Assembly: GCA_003971905.1 (NCBI GenBank)
Contig: RSEE01000065.1
Location: 124,001 to 188,000 of the forward strand
Length of the DNA: 64,000 nt
Direction: 5' to 3'
DNA from: Moniliella sp. 'wahieum'
Taxonomy: Eukaryota; Basidiomycota; Moniliellomycetes; Moniliellales; Moniliellaceae
Shown here one piece after another: positions 1 to 12,291 of the stretch. The stretch's first letter is position 1, and the number at the start of each line of letters is the position of its first letter. Both the position numbers and the translations under genes were made by a program. The notes below the pieces were generated by a model that was not told the DNA's origin, searched no databases, and saw only the letters and a list, made by a program, of their open reading frames with translations.

Positions 1-1953
1 GTGGCTAGTGGGCGAGTGGGAAGGATCGCAGTGGCGGCTCACCTGGGTAAGGGATGTGTTGCGATGGGATGATGACACCAACTACCTGGACCTGGGCCCC
101 AGGCGCGCGTTGGTTCCGTCAGCCACGATTGTGGAGTTGGAGCCGATTACGCCGGATGCTGCGGTACCAGACCACCATGAGCGTCCGCGACGGCAGGCGG
201 CCCAGCAGGCTGATTTGCGCAATCAGTCGTTGGTCCAAACTTTTGGGCCCTATCAGGGCAAAACGCGGGACGAATCGTATCAACCGTCCCATCCCACTGC
301 CGCGGCTGCGACCCCAGTGGGAAATGGTGGGGACAATGGTGGGGATGTTCCTCCTCTGTGGGTGGATCCCCGCAATGAGTACGAAGCCCGGCGGGAGGAT
401 GCAAGCGAGTGGGAGCAGGCCTTCCGGGATGAGGTGAGTGAGAATCTGGAAGACCGTGGGGTCTGGGAGAGTGTGCAGCGGCCGGCGAAGGGAGGAGTGA
501 TGCCACGTGTGTTGAGAGGCCGCTTTGTCTGCCATTACAAAACCGAGGCCGGTCGACTAGTTCGGCGGCGAGCTCGGTGGGTAGGCCAGGGTTTCCGTCA
601 ACGCCCAGGCCTTGATTATGATCCAGCTACGTTATCTGCCCCCACTGTACGCTTCATGGTATTGCTAACTGTCATCGTTCTTGCTCTGCGTCTTGATTGG
701 CCCGTTTTCACTTGTGATGTCGTGTCCGCTTTTCTTTATGCCGACCTTCAGCCAAGCGAATACGTGTACATGGAACCGCCAAAGGGTTTCGGCGGGGAAG
801 ATGGTAAGGTGTGGCTACTCAAGAAAGCCCTGTATGGCCTCAAGCAGAGCTCACGGCGATGGTATGAGAAACTTACCAAGCTGCTCCAACTCATCGGCTG
901 CACCTATACTGTCGCCGACCCGTGCGTGTTTACCCGTGTACGCGGAGAAGACGTAGTCATCCTCTGTATATGGGTGGATGATGCTTGCGTCGCTGCCTCA
1001 TCTGCTGAGGCATACTACAACTTCTTACGGGACCTACGTCAACATGTGGATGTCAAGGACGGCGGTCCGTTAGCATACTTTCTGGGTGTGCGTTTCGTCT
1101 TTCGACCTGGAGAGTGCCATGTCTCTCAGGAGGACTATATTAAGGCGAGCATGCGCCGATTTGGACGTGAGGACGAGCCACCTCATCGTCAGCCCCTTCC
1201 TACGGGAACTCAACTTGTCCCCCGCGCTGAAGGCGAGCGACAGGGTCCAGAGGAGGGAGACACATCGCTTCGCCAGTGAGGTGGGAACACTTGGATGGAT
1301 CGCATCCTGCACTCGCCTGACATTGCTTTTGCTGTGCGCTCACTTGGACAATTCTGCGCTGACCCTGGTCCCCAACACTGGACGGCTTTGGCTGGGTATG
1401 GGGCTACCTGGGTCACATGCTGTCTAGCGCTGACTCCATCCTACCGTTGGCCCACCGCTGGAACTTTACACCGACAGCAGCTACAACGAAAGGTGGGACA
1501 GCAAGGCCACCTCTGGCTTGGCAATCTACGTTTTTGGTGCCTTGGTTGGCTGGCGCTCGGCCAAACAGCGCGTGGTGGGACGCAGCACTGGTGACTCCGA
1601 GTATGTGGCAGCGAGTGAGGGTGTCGCTCATTCTATGGCGCTGCGTGAACTGTTGGTGGAGCTTGGTGCTTTTCCAGCAGGTGTTCCCTTCGCGCTTCGG
1701 TGCGACTCATCCGTGGCAGTCGGTGTGCCAATAATTGGGGCTCTGCCAAAGGGACGCGGCACCTTGCTCGCTCCTACCACTATATTCGGGAGAGCAACCG
1801 CGCAGGGCTTGTCACTCTGTGTCCATCAAAGGTGTGGACAACGTCTCCGATCTCCACACCAAGAGCTTGGCCTACAGGGTCATGGAACCGCTGCGTGACC
1901 GCGACATGGGTCCTATTCCTGATCTCCCCCCACCTGGCCACTCCGGTGCCTAG
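1..1953 (+). mobile_element. Truncated, degenerate Ty1/copia retrotransposon (RT and RNase H)
   Basis: The left part of a copia-type pol is cut by the window edge. An open frame from 8 to 1279 carries the reverse transcriptase: a TCDVVSAFLYADL block, a KALYGLKQSSRRWYEKL block and the catalytic box WVDD at 971-982, where copia elements usually have YVDD. Downstream the homology continues in other frames: SPDIAFAVRSLGQFCADPG (about 1308-1365), then RNase H residues GWRSAKQRVVGRSTGDSEYVA (about 1545-1610), then a terminal DNVSDLHTKSL motif (about 1840-1870) like the copia end motif (DNxADxxTK). At least three frame changes (near 1210, 1305 and 1390-1500) break it. No integrase or gag is seen inside the window, and I could not define a 3' LTR. 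It is probably inactive, although some breaks could be sequencing errors. Confidence 0.9.
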
Positions 1954-2084
1954 GTTTTGGTGGGGATTGAGCTCAAGAGCTTGAGGAAAACCGTCGGTAC
2001 CGTCCTGGGCTGGTGGGATGTGACGCCACACTGGTGTAGTGGCGCCGGTAGCCCAAGTCCGGAACCTTCTGGTTTGTTCCGTGC

Positions 2085-2113
2085 AATATTCCTTCCTGGC
2101 TGGCAGGAATATT
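2085..2113. repeat. Near-perfect inverted repeat (12-bp arms, 5-bp loop)
   Basis: AATATTCCTTCC and GGCAGGAATATT face each other with one mismatch across TGGCT. It lies about 130 bp past the retrotransposon coding remnant and could be an LTR hairpin or terminator-like structure. Confidence 0.7.
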
Positions 2114-2547
2114 CTCTAGCCCTCTGTAGTTCATGTGCAATCAATTTAGGACCAACTGCCTGTCCTCTGGTCTTTTACACACGTCAGCCTCAGTCAGGGG
2201 ACGTGGCACGTGGAGACGCCTGAGCGCTGAGCCTGAGAGCCGGAGGCCTGTGTGAGCTCAGGTGTTGCATGTTATGCATGTTACGCGCGCGACGCATATA
2301 ACCAGGCCAGAGCCGAAGAGGGACTCAGCAACACACTCAGTGCAATCGCGGCTCCGCGATTCAATATGAAGGTGGCGTTGGAGAGATGTGGCAGCCGGTG
2401 GGCGCCATATACACGCGTACCACGTAACCTGTAACATGTAACAAGCCTCCTTCGCGCGCGCGCGTCTCCTGAATCCGACTGATCCGGGCCTGACTAATGA
2501 AGTTGTCGGTATTTCAGTGCATCAAGCCAAGGACTTCAAAGGACTAG

Positions 2548-2601
2548 TGAGCGCTGAGCCGCTGAGCCGCTGAGCCGCTAAGCCCCACCGCTGAGCGCCG
2601 T
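2548..2601. repeat. TGAGCGC / TGAGCCGC short-repeat island
   Basis: TGAGCGC is followed by three 8-bp TGAGCCGC units, a degenerate TAAGCC stretch and another TGAGCGC. This belongs to the TRA-plus-palindromic-tetramer family of the window, here with the tetramer GCGC and an 8-bp variant. Confidence 0.8.
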
Positions 2602-2640
2602 TAAGCTTTTAAGGCCGAAGGAGACCATTATGCATTATGG

Positions 2641-2668
2641 TTCAACGTTCAACGTTCAACGTTCAACG
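2641..2668. repeat. Four tandem TTCAACG heptamers
   Basis: There are exactly four 7-bp units in a row, equal to ACGT plus TCA (complement TGA plus ACGT). Each junction forms the palindrome AACGTT. Confidence 0.9.
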
Positions 2669-3055
2669 CGGGCCAACGGTTCAAAACAGAGTCCTTCGAT
2701 CATATTGATCGGTCTGAGTGGGCAATCCTGGACTCTCCCGCGGCAAGCTTCAAGTCCAGAGGCAAGCAGGTCCAGACCGAAGCCAGGCCCAGACCCTGCC
2801 AGGCCCCGGCCAGCTGACCACAACCTCGGCTCCTTATTTGGACCGGCGCTGACCGGGACCCCACGTGCTGTATCCAGGGCCTGTTTGACGAACTCATCAA
2901 CGCCAACCATCTCAAAACGTCAATGTCAACGTGTCAACGTTCCACGAGACTGTGTTCTGTCAGTACTCAGTGCCACACACACCATTTATGTCAAAGCCTC
3001 TCCTCAGGCCTCAACGCGCCTCAACCGGACCCAACTGCAGTCATATCCTTTGATT

Positions 3056-3185
3056 CTTTTCAAGCTTCAAGCTCCAAGGACGAATGACTTTTCCCTTCAT
3101 GATGATCATGAGTGTTGCGATCAACTGCGGAAGCTTGAACTTCAAAAGGCGCTCAAACTTCAAGCTTCAAGCTTCAAGTTCAAGG
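3056..3185. repeat. AGCTTCA heptamer islands
   Basis: Two clusters, about 3056-3078 and 3157-3183, are built from AGCTTCA (AGCT plus TCA) with degenerate edges. The second runs CAAGCTTCAAGCTTCAAG and creates AAGCTT palindromes every 7 bp. Confidence 0.85.
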
Positions 3186-3795
3186 GCCTCAGACTATCAA
3201 GGTCTCACTTATACTATTCTCCCGCCTTTTCTGACTGCGGTAATAGCGGCTGGCCATCAGCTGTGACGCGTGACGAGGGAGAGACCCCAGACGCAAGGTA
3301 GGGTACAGAAGGGTACATAGGGGTACAGAAGAGCGATGCATGGTGTATCATGATGGATGATGTATAATGCATAATGTATGATCTGCCTGATCACGGAGAG
3401 GGCGCACCCTGCACCAGTAGGCACTTGATCCAAACGCGTGCATGAGCTGATTTGTTGCCTCTGCCCAAAGCCCTAGGGCCTAGGCGCCGCCAAAGGCTCC
3501 AAGCCCACCACCGACACGACCCGTTTCCACCCTCTCGCCAAGCCAGTCCAAACGCCGCCTTGTGCTCTCTTGCATCTCTCACGGCGATGACGGATGGCGT
3601 CGATGAGGCGCATGAGTGCGGTACACTCATCTTTTTCGCCTCGGGATGATCCAGCAGCTGCCCTCGCTCTATCGCGCGTCTGAATTCGCCTCCTGTAGTT
3701 TAATTACCGGGGGACACAGCGATTGATCTGTCGCGTCCCAATGGACTTCCCCCCATAACCACACCCAAACGAATCCGCCCCCCTTCGTCGTGCAT

Positions 3796-4792
3796 ATGCT
3801 GCCTTCATCGCCCCCTCCGCCTCTACATCGTCCCACCACACTCTTGTCTTCCCGAACAAGCTCCAGTCGCCCTTCCTCGATTCGTCCAATCTCGCCGTTG
3901 CTCTTGGATTCTCTGGATGCGAGCGGGGTGCAACGCGCAGTCCCGCCGCTCCAACGGTCCGCCACTGTCACAACCTCGCCCTGGATTTCTCAACCCACAA
4001 GTCCGCTTCCCTCAGAGCAGAGGATGCGCCGCACAGCCCGGCTGTGACCAAGGAGCCGAGACGAGCTCGGGCCATGACAACTCTCCCATGCTCTCGATGG
4101 GGCCATCCGCCAATGCTGTTGGGCAGAGCAGCGAAAGGAATGGGAAGGAGGATGCGTTCGCGCCCCAGAGTGTGCCTCTGGAGGCTACCTCTTCCCCCCT
4201 TGGTCCATCTCACAGTACTGGGTACCATTGGGTTGGTCTGTTACGTCGCTTGCGCTTGGGATCCCATGGTGAGCGATCCCCACGCCTTGCATTCCCAACC
4301 GATCCATCACCCGGACTCCTTGGTCGTCCTTCTTCCGAAGATGGTGCCGACCCTGTGGATCCGCACACCTTCTTTCCTTGCCCGCCTTCGACCTTCCATG
4401 GGAACCGTGCCGATACAGGAAAAAAGTTTCCTTTGAGAGGGCCAGCAGGCTCGGCTCGCGGTCTCCCGCCGAGGAGACTGGACCGAGTAGAAGCTCCTCT
4501 GCTGGAGCAAGGGGCGCTAGTACTTCAACGGAACCACCATTTGGAACGAATGCGTCCCAATGTCATCTTCGACTGGGACTCGTACATGGGCGCGCCCCGA
4601 GGGGAGTGAGTGGCTGTACGTCCACCAAGGTCTGTTGCACGAGCAGTCTCTCTTCACTCTCCTTTCCTTGGTGGCCGAGCGCGTAGATAGCGCTTTGGAC
4701 CTAATGGGGGTGGAGACCCAAATGACCCCGGCTCATCCGTATGTGTGGCTAGCCGCTGGCATGCCGCACCCACCCCAAGGGGTCGACTTGTG
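3796..4792 (+). pseudogene. Possible decayed or indel-broken gene of unknown function
   Basis: I do not recognise this gene. A pyrimidine-rich leader precedes an ATG at 3796. The next 80 codons are Ser/Pro-rich (SSRTSSSRPSSIRPISPLL). Another frame stays open from 3917 to 4609 and includes NSPMLSMGPSANAVGQSS and ends in RPNVIFDWDSYMGAPRG. A third frame from about 4560 reads SEWLYVHQGLLHEQSLFTLL, continues through AERVDSALDLMGVETQM and stops at 4791-4793. The composition resembles the Ser/Pro-rich tails of fungal transcription factors, but no DNA-binding domain is visible. Either the gene has decayed, or introns and single-base errors split one real frame. The frame joins near 4040 and 4605 are guesses. 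Confidence 0.35.
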
Positions 4793-6002
4793 ACTGGAAG
4801 GGAACCGTGGTTTTTTCCATTGAACTGACTCGGATCGCCAAGGTGCCTGGCTTGGCCAGCGTCGATCTCAAGCGAATTGCGGGTTGCGGTGCAGAGGAGT
4901 GTACGACCGGGTTTACCATACTTTTTTCGGCTGTGCGACTTGACTACAGACCCTTCCGTTTGACATGGGGTTGTTACTGGGGAGGCTGGACTGTCATGGA
5001 CGGCTATATCCCAGTAGTCATCCACCAAGTCCAGCAATGAACTGGGATTCATCAAAGTTGAGTCTCTACCCTTTTCTCATTTTGAAGAGCCCAGATGAAG
5101 TGTACGATCAAATTCAAGCTTGATGGACCTTGTTTTTGGACGCCACAAGTATCTTTCAGTGGCGCTGCAGCGCGCCTTGTGTTTTGGAACGAAGTTCTAG
5201 TGTATTGTGAAATGTGGGTTATCCCCTGTACCTCTCTTTCCACATCTTCATGATCGATTTATACGCAGTTAGCAGGAGTGCCTGATGCTTACCCCGACGT
5301 TGCGCAACAGCCGTGCGCGTGCGATGAGCGAGTCCCGCATCCATCTAGACCGCGTGAGATTTGCCGTAGGTCTGTGAGTTTGTGGGGACCACACTCATTC
5401 TACAGTGGGGTGAGTGTTACGAGACCGTACTAGCACCGTCCCCTCTCCCCTTCTGCCCAGTGGTTTTCTCGCCACTATCTTTTGGTTAAGATGAGCAGTT
5501 AAGGAGGGAGATGACCACGAGACTACTGCTAGTTCCCCTTTTGCTCCTCATCCTTCCCACATCGCATACCCCATTTCGACAAAACTTATAAAGCTTCTGC
5601 ATTGCTGGTCTGTTCGATGCTCAATCCCCCTTGAAGCATCAGCTCGGGTTTAGTTTTCTTCCTCAGTCCTTCCATTCAACGCGTTGAGTCCAACTCTCTT
5701 ACCTGATGGGGCCGCGATCGCGCTTGCAAAGGCGGATGCGGAGGCAACGTCCTACATGTCACACGCTGCACACTGTGGTCTGACGACTAAGCTTCACTTT
5801 ACCAGAACCACTGCTTGCGCTAGTAGAGGCAAAGCTCACCCAAGAGGGGGGGCAAAATGCTGAGGCATAAATGGAGCACGGGGGACATGGGCGGACAAGA
5901 AATGTAGAGTACAGAGCCCAATCAGTACCAGCCTTTGCTCCATACCGACGTGGAGAGTGAGTGAGCGGGTTATGAGGTGGGGAGGAGGAGGGGGGGCACG
6001 GC
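4793..6002. other. Intergenic, no gene seen
   Basis: Only short open frames are present, none with recognisable sequence. It separates the doubtful gene on the left from the 3' end of NOT1 and should hold the NOT1 3' UTR (minus strand). Confidence 0.5.
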
Positions 6003-9000
6003 CTACTGCCCCTGGGCGGGGACCGATGACGGGAACGGATACGACATGGCGAGGGTACTCTTGATGTTGTCCAGGATGCGCGAAATCTCACTGGCACAGG
6101 TACCTGCAGCGTGGTTGGTGGTGCGCGCAGCAGTCGGGCCATGGTGTACAGCGTTCCCCAAGGATGCGGGCGCATGACCACGATCCGCTCGAGCAGAACG
6201 CGAAGGATCTGGCCTTGCACCTGGGAAGGTACCTCTGAGTCCTCGGGGACCAGACAAGCGGGGGGGGGCAGCAAATAAGTGGACCAACACCGTCGATGCA
6301 AACTGCATCGACGCACAGGGAAAGCGCAGCTGATTGGCCAGCGCAGAGAGGAGGAGGAGGAGCGATGCGGTCCGAGCTGGCCAAGAGTAAGCTCACCAGT
6401 TCACTGGCCTTGGCAATTGTTGCCTCATCAGGGGCTTCAGCCACACGCTGGCCCAGCGCTTGCGCCAATGCATTGAGAATAGGTTGAGCGACCATGAGGG
6501 CTTGCTCCTCTTCCTGCTCTTCGGTCTCGGCAGGAGTGAGAGTCGTGATGCTGACAACATGAGCGACAATCGTACCGAGCGAGGCAGGGGGGGGGCGGTA
6601 AAGTAATTAGCAAGGAGTGCGCTGACCTTAGCCCAAACAGGACTCGCATTGCCTCGAGCGTTGCGGGGGCTGAAGCTGGTTCCAACCTCGCTTCGGGGAG
6701 CAGGGCCAGGTCAACAGCCGGGTCGAGTGGGTCGGGAAGGCGCGAAGTTGGCGCGGGTAGGCACAGAGAAGGATGTTGCGCAACTGGACAAACTCGCGCG
6801 GGATCAGGTCGCAGAGAGGGAGAGCATAAAAGGCAAGGAACTCTGGGAAATCGTGCAGGAGCAACATAAAGATCCGGATCGCACCCAGATAGATTGACTG
6901 GGTCGTCTCCGTTCCCGCACCAACACGGCGTACGAGGGCAATGAGGCGAACTTGGGCCTGCAGGAGGGGGTAAAAGGCGTCCCACCCTTGACCGTCGGGG
7001 CAGAGAGAAGATGAGGAAGGAAGGCGCGATGCGAGATGAGTGACATCCAAGCATGGGTGTAACCCGCGAAGAGACTTGGCTGTAGTGCCAATAGACTAGG
7101 TGCGACCGCCACCAAGCAGGATACGTATCGGCTACCCAGCATAGGCGAGCTTTGGTGGAGGAGATGAAGAATGGAGCTGAACACGCGGAAGAACGTCTTG
7201 CCCGCCTCAGGTTGCGGATGCACATCCACAAACACCAGCACGATCACCAGCAGCATCTTGTGCAGTAAAATTACCTGGTTGCCCGAATGGAACGTGGTGA
7301 GCAGCACCACCAACTGGGCCAAGGCGTCGAGGGGGGTGTAGGCCGTTAGGCTTTGCCCAGCGTTCAAGCGGGTTTGAAGAGCATGACCCTTGATACATTC
7401 ATGGGTGCAGACGCGAAGGAAGAGCGCCGTGTTAGCTTCGCTCTTGAGGACGTCCGCCGCCTGCGCACGGTCGACAAACTCGAGGAAGGCTTTGTCCACA
7501 TTAACCGCCTCCTCAAATGCCAACACCCACTGGCCAAACCAATCTGCCATCACGTCTCGCACCGCCGGATCATCTAACGAAGCCGCCTCACCGACATGCT
7601 GCCAAAGACCGTCATGCAGAACAGACTTGACACTAACAGAGAAACACGTCAGTACACAGTCCACAAATGACAAAAAACGTACGAGTCGCTCGCCTGTCCA
7701 GCCTCCGACGTGGCACGAAGCATGGTGATAATGTGTCGCAGTTGGGTACGCGTAGCAACCGACTTGGTCGCTTCCTGGACAAACGCGGCGTTCATCTCAG
7801 CCTTGTCCGCGCCAGATTGAGCCCACTGAGCATCCACTTCGCCCACCCGCACCAGCTGTTCCTCAACCAAGGCAATCATGCAGGAACGTGCCGCACGTCC
7901 CACTGGCCATCGCCATAAACCAACCAAGCTGCCACCTCGCCTTGGGCGGGGGCGACAGGGCACACAGGCGCTGAAGAAGGGTGATGAGCGAGTTTAGCGC
8001 CAGCAGCTCCTGCGCCGGCGTTCTATCTTCCCCTGTTGCCCAAAGAAGCGCAACCACTTTCGAGGCAAACAAGAGTGCCGTTTCGTCCTTGCGTGGGCTG
8101 CCGCACCAGTTCGATGACCGAGAGCAGCAGCGCCGGCAGTTCGCTGTCCGGCGGCAGCTGGTCCAGAGCTGTGGCCTCTGCTCCGTCGGCGGTACGGGCA
8201 AGGCGGACGACGCGGTCAAAGTCGGGACCGAAGCGGTTGAAGAGCTGCAAGGCAAACGAGCCATCTGTTGGACGAGGACGTGAGACAGAAGAACGACCAA
8301 AGTCGTCGTAAACCCGTAGCTGAGCGGGGGAGAGACCATCAGCGCTGAGACGAAGCAAGTCCGGCAAAGCTGAAGCATAAGCAATATGCACGCTTTGGTC
8401 AGGATCCGCAAAAGGTCCCGGTGCGTTGCGTGCAGCCAAATGCGGAGCCAGAATGACATCCAGGTCCGCCACAGCCTTCTGCTGCGCAGCCCTCTCAACC
8501 ATTTTGCTCGCCATGTCGACGTTCTCGTTCATAAGGCTCGCCAGGGCCTCGACAGGAAGCGAGGCTTCGCTGAACCCGCCATCGAGGAAAATCATGTGGG
8601 CATGCTGGACCATCGACGTGCGGAGCGGGTCCTTGGATGTCACATACGCAATCGACCCTACTACGTCTTTGACCATCTGGTGCGCAGCGTGAGATAGCTT
8701 GGCCGAGTCGGACTCGAGAGCAAAGTCTTTGAGGACCAGCTCCTTGGTCGATAAGTTGCCAATCGTTGCCGAGCGCTCCACAACGGGGGGAGCAATGTCC
8801 CGCACGGCACGCTCAATCGCAACACACAGCATGCGTTTCAGGGTCGCGTTGGTCGCAAACAAGCTTAGAGTCGGAGGGATGACAATCAACTCGGGGAGGG
8901 AGGCGAGCATGCTTTGCAGCAGCGCAGAGTAGGGCATGGCTTCCTGGCCCATTGCAGGCTCCGGGACAGGTTCGACTCCCTCGGCCGATGCGGGGACAAG

Positions 9001-12000
9001 TGCTTCCTCTTCGGCGCCATTATTCAAAAGCGAAGTAGGCTCCACCTCGGCCATATTGATCTCGAGAGTTTTGCACATGACTTCAATCTCAAACTTGAGA
9101 TTGAGTTTGAGGCCCGCATAGTGGTAGAGTTCGACGAGCAAGGCCAGCACCGCTGCCAGCCAAGGGTTGGGCAACTTGAATACATCGCTCGTTTTGCACT
9201 GTTCCAAGACCTTGCACACGAACGGAATGGCCGCAATAAGGCGACCCGACTTGTACCCTTGTAGCAGCAGCTCCTTGAAGGCAATGTTGCGGTGCTTGAT
9301 GGGAATGTTGCGGGCGAGGGTCAAGCTGCCGAGCCACGAGGCCAGTTTTTGAGTAAGGTTCGTTCCGAAGAGGAGGTCAAAGTCGTCTCATTGTTGAGTA
9401 GCGTCTTAATCTTGACCATCGATTCACGCAAAATGTACCGCATCAGACGCGGGCCGCCCTCAATTCCCTCAATCAGCGATGCATAAAGCGAGTGGTTATT
9501 GGGCTCGATCGAGACACGTTGGAGAACAAGATAGTGGGCAAACCAATTGTACAGCTCTGGGGAAATTAGTGCCTTGGCGTCCCCCAGTTAGTATCGAGGT
9601 TGGACTTGGACAGGTTGTTGACCAAAAAGAGAATCTTGTCGCTCACATCCTCCGACGGTTCCTCCTGATCCTCCTTGTCGTCCAATTCATCCGGGTGAAT
9701 GGCCGTGAACGGCTCAGAGATAATAGCCTGGGTCACGGCGCGCACCGGTCCATCCTCCCCGGTCGTTGTCGGCTCGGTTAGCCCACCATCAGAGCGATTA
9801 GCTGAGACATGCTGCGCTTCTTGAATCATGCGCACAACGTCCGGTCTACCCTGGGCAATGGCTGGGATGGAAAGAAGAGCTTGAGAAAGCGGGGGCCACT
9901 CGGACAGACGCCGAGTAAAGTTTTGAAGTGCTTGAATTCCAAACGTAAACAACGGCGAAGACGGCGGCTTGCGCAATGCGTCAAGCACATAGCGGATCGC
10001 AATACCAAGCGGGATGTAGTCCACAAGTTCCTCATTGATAATCTGACCAAAGACGGTGGCAGCAATGCCCAGTTCGCGTGGGGGGTAGTCGCGTTCAAAG
10101 CAGCGGTACTCATCAAAGAGAGTGTGCACCAGACAGGCAAACAGCTGCTTCTGCCTAGGGTTATCACTTTCCTTCGTCCGCTTGAGGAGCGCAATCATTT
10201 CCTCCACTTTTCTGGCCCGAATACAGAGTGCGGTAATAGTCATCCGCCTCAGCTTGTATGTCGGATGGGAAGGACGCAACTTGCAGCCCAGGCTCCATGT
10301 TCTCACTGCCCGGAACGAGGTTCATCAGCCGCGGATGAACCTGGAGACAGACGTTACGGACTGACTTGAACGAGTCAATCTCGTCCTCACTCATCTCGTC
10401 CCCATGCGAGCGCAAGGCATAAAGAAAGGCGGCTACCGTCGACGGTGTGAGCGAGGTGATATGGTTATTGGCGCTTTTGCCCGCCAACTCGTCTTGGGCC
10501 TTGCGCTCGAGAAAGTCGAGCGCAGCTCGGACAAAGGCATGCGGTTGGGCTGCGATGCCCTGATCGAGCCACTTAGAGATATCCTGCCGTCCGTCCCGAT
10601 CAGCCAGGTTGGCGAGCTCAAATACCAGTGCCACTTCGGCCGCCGGTGTGGAGGCTGTGATTAAGGTCGAGTCCGTGGTCTGCGATAGAAGCCCGAGCTC
10701 GTTGAGTACCGAAAAGATACGAGGCAAGATGGCCGGCTGCGTCGCTGCGGTGCTTGCCAGTGCATGTATGGCAAACATAGGATCATGCCGAAAGAGATAG
10801 CAGAGGGCGAGCTCAACATTGGACTGGAACGTCGAAAGCAACACACTGACCAATTGGAGACAAAAGTTGGTGTGAATCTCCGGCCAGGGTCGCGGGACTT
10901 GACTAAAGCCGATCAGCATCAATTCAGCGTTCTGCTTGACGGCCTTGTCGAGCAAGTCTGTTACGACAACGCGCAATGTCGTATTCTCCAAGCGCAACCC
11001 GGCTGAGAGCAGGTTAGCCACGTCTTGGTTGTTCCAGCGCGATCCGACAACCTGGCGTGCTTGGGCTTGGAAGCGTCGCTGAAACCGTCTCCAAACCATC
11101 CTCCTTTGGGGAGCTAGTCTCATTGCGCTCCAGAAGGCAGTGGTAACGTTTCGGGGTTGACGATTTGGTTTAGAACCCATGTCGACATGTCGAACGTTGG
11201 TGGCTCGAGCATTAGCAGCCCACGGATGAGCAGAAGCTGGGCCAAGGGGTGGCGCCATGTGTCCCACAGTGCGTCCAACACGGAGGGATGGGCAAGTCTG
11301 CGCGCATGGCTGGCAATGACAGCCAGACCATAGGTCTGCTCCGCGTCAGGTTGGGTGGCTGGGGTGGCGAGTTCGTCAAACAGACCGACCACGCGGGGCC
11401 AGTTGATGTTGTGGCGTTTAGCGTGCCGATGCATGGCCCAGGCTGGGCCAATGGACAGCGTACTTGTTTTCAGCCACCGACCCGGAGGGTTCGACGGGCT
11501 CACAGAGCAGCGCAAGAAGCAGCTGCGCGATGGCCCGATCGTCGGGCGGGGAGGGTGGTGTGGGTAAACTGGAAGACAGCAAGCGCAGCATGGAAGACGG
11601 GACGGACGGTTAGGGTAGAGAGGGGTCCAATGCTGGCAGGATATCTGCGGCGGTGCGTGTCTGCATGAGGCTAAGCGAGAGTCAGGAGGGAAGAGCGCAA
11701 GGGCCAACGGCAGGCAACGTACCGCAGTGGGGAGTGCTTGGGTCAGGGCCTGGGCAGCGAGGTCGGCACCGACGTGCTCAATGGCAGCGCGGACGAACGC
11801 ACGCTGAAAGAGACGGGCCAGGCCGGGGCGTCGGGGGCAGCGTCGGAGAGACGGTGGTGAGCAGGGCGGAGAGGGCGCTGAGCGCGGGTTGGGTCTGGGC
11901 CGGCGGGGGCGGGAGGCGGCGAGGGCGAGGGGAGGGACCTGCTGGTGGAGGGCGGCGAGGGCGGAGGCAAACATGCGGTTGTCGGGAGAGGCGGCCGAGT

Positions 12001-12159
12001 CGCCAGCGGCGGCGGCTCGGCGGGAGAGCGCGCCGCCGGCGCGCATGGCACAGACGACGGGCGGAGGAGGTGGTGGTGGGGCGCAGCCGGCGGCGCGGTG
12101 GGCGCGGCGCGGAGGGCGGCCGCGTTGCCCAACCCTAGCATCGGCCGGTCTGGATCCAA
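6003..12159 (-). CDS. NOT1: CCR4-NOT complex scaffold subunit NOT1 (CNOT1), with frameshifts
   Basis: This is the large scaffold of the CCR4-NOT deadenylase, which holds the CAF1/CCR4 nucleases, CAF40 and NOT2/NOT5 for cytoplasmic mRNA decay. Reading down the minus strand, the N-terminal HEAT region (NINWPRVVGLFDEL near 11400, then RWNNQDVANLLSAGLRLENT) is followed by the TTP-binding-type domain (VEEMIALLKRTKESDNPRQ to IPLGIAIRYVLDALRKP, about 10210-9950). Next come the CAF1-binding MIF4G domain (DKILFLVNNLSKSNLDT to LKLNLKFEIEVMCKTL, about 9650-9060), the CAF40-binding DUF3819 (about 8930-8500) and the NOT1 C-terminal domain (LLHDFPEFLAFYALPLCDLIP, then RVLLERIVVMRPHPWGTL, about 7060-6150). 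It ends in SSVPAQGQ-stop at 6003. An intron at 7633-7682 (50 nt, branch ACTGAC) joins ASDS to VKSVLHD. Single-base frameshifts lie near 10208-10211, 9590, 9346, 7945, 7890 and 7020. The start MDPDRPMLG at 12159 is plausible but unproven. Confidence 0.95.
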
Positions 12160-12291
12160 TCTGGAATGGTCTAACGTCAGCGCTTCCGCCGCATGGAGGC
12201 GCGCTCTGCTGCGCGATCATTAAGGTGATCTACCTTCCGTCTCTCCCTCCATCTGTCTACACAGCTAGATACAATGGGGTATCGGCATTGC

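Larger units (their letters stand above)
1954..3789. other. Intergenic repeat-bearing region, no supported gene
   Basis: This region follows the retrotransposon. It contains an inverted repeat and several short tandem-motif islands, listed separately. A 223-codon open stretch at 2630-3301 exists only because the tandem motifs lack stops in that frame; it has no domain-like sequence. The region may include the unrecognised 3' LTR of the copia fragment. Confidence 0.6.

Noticed and set aside
2630-3301. A 223-codon open frame
   Set aside because: It spans the ACGT and AGCT heptamer arrays, which read as repeating LQASSFK-like residues, and shows no folded-protein segment. The openness comes from the repeats.
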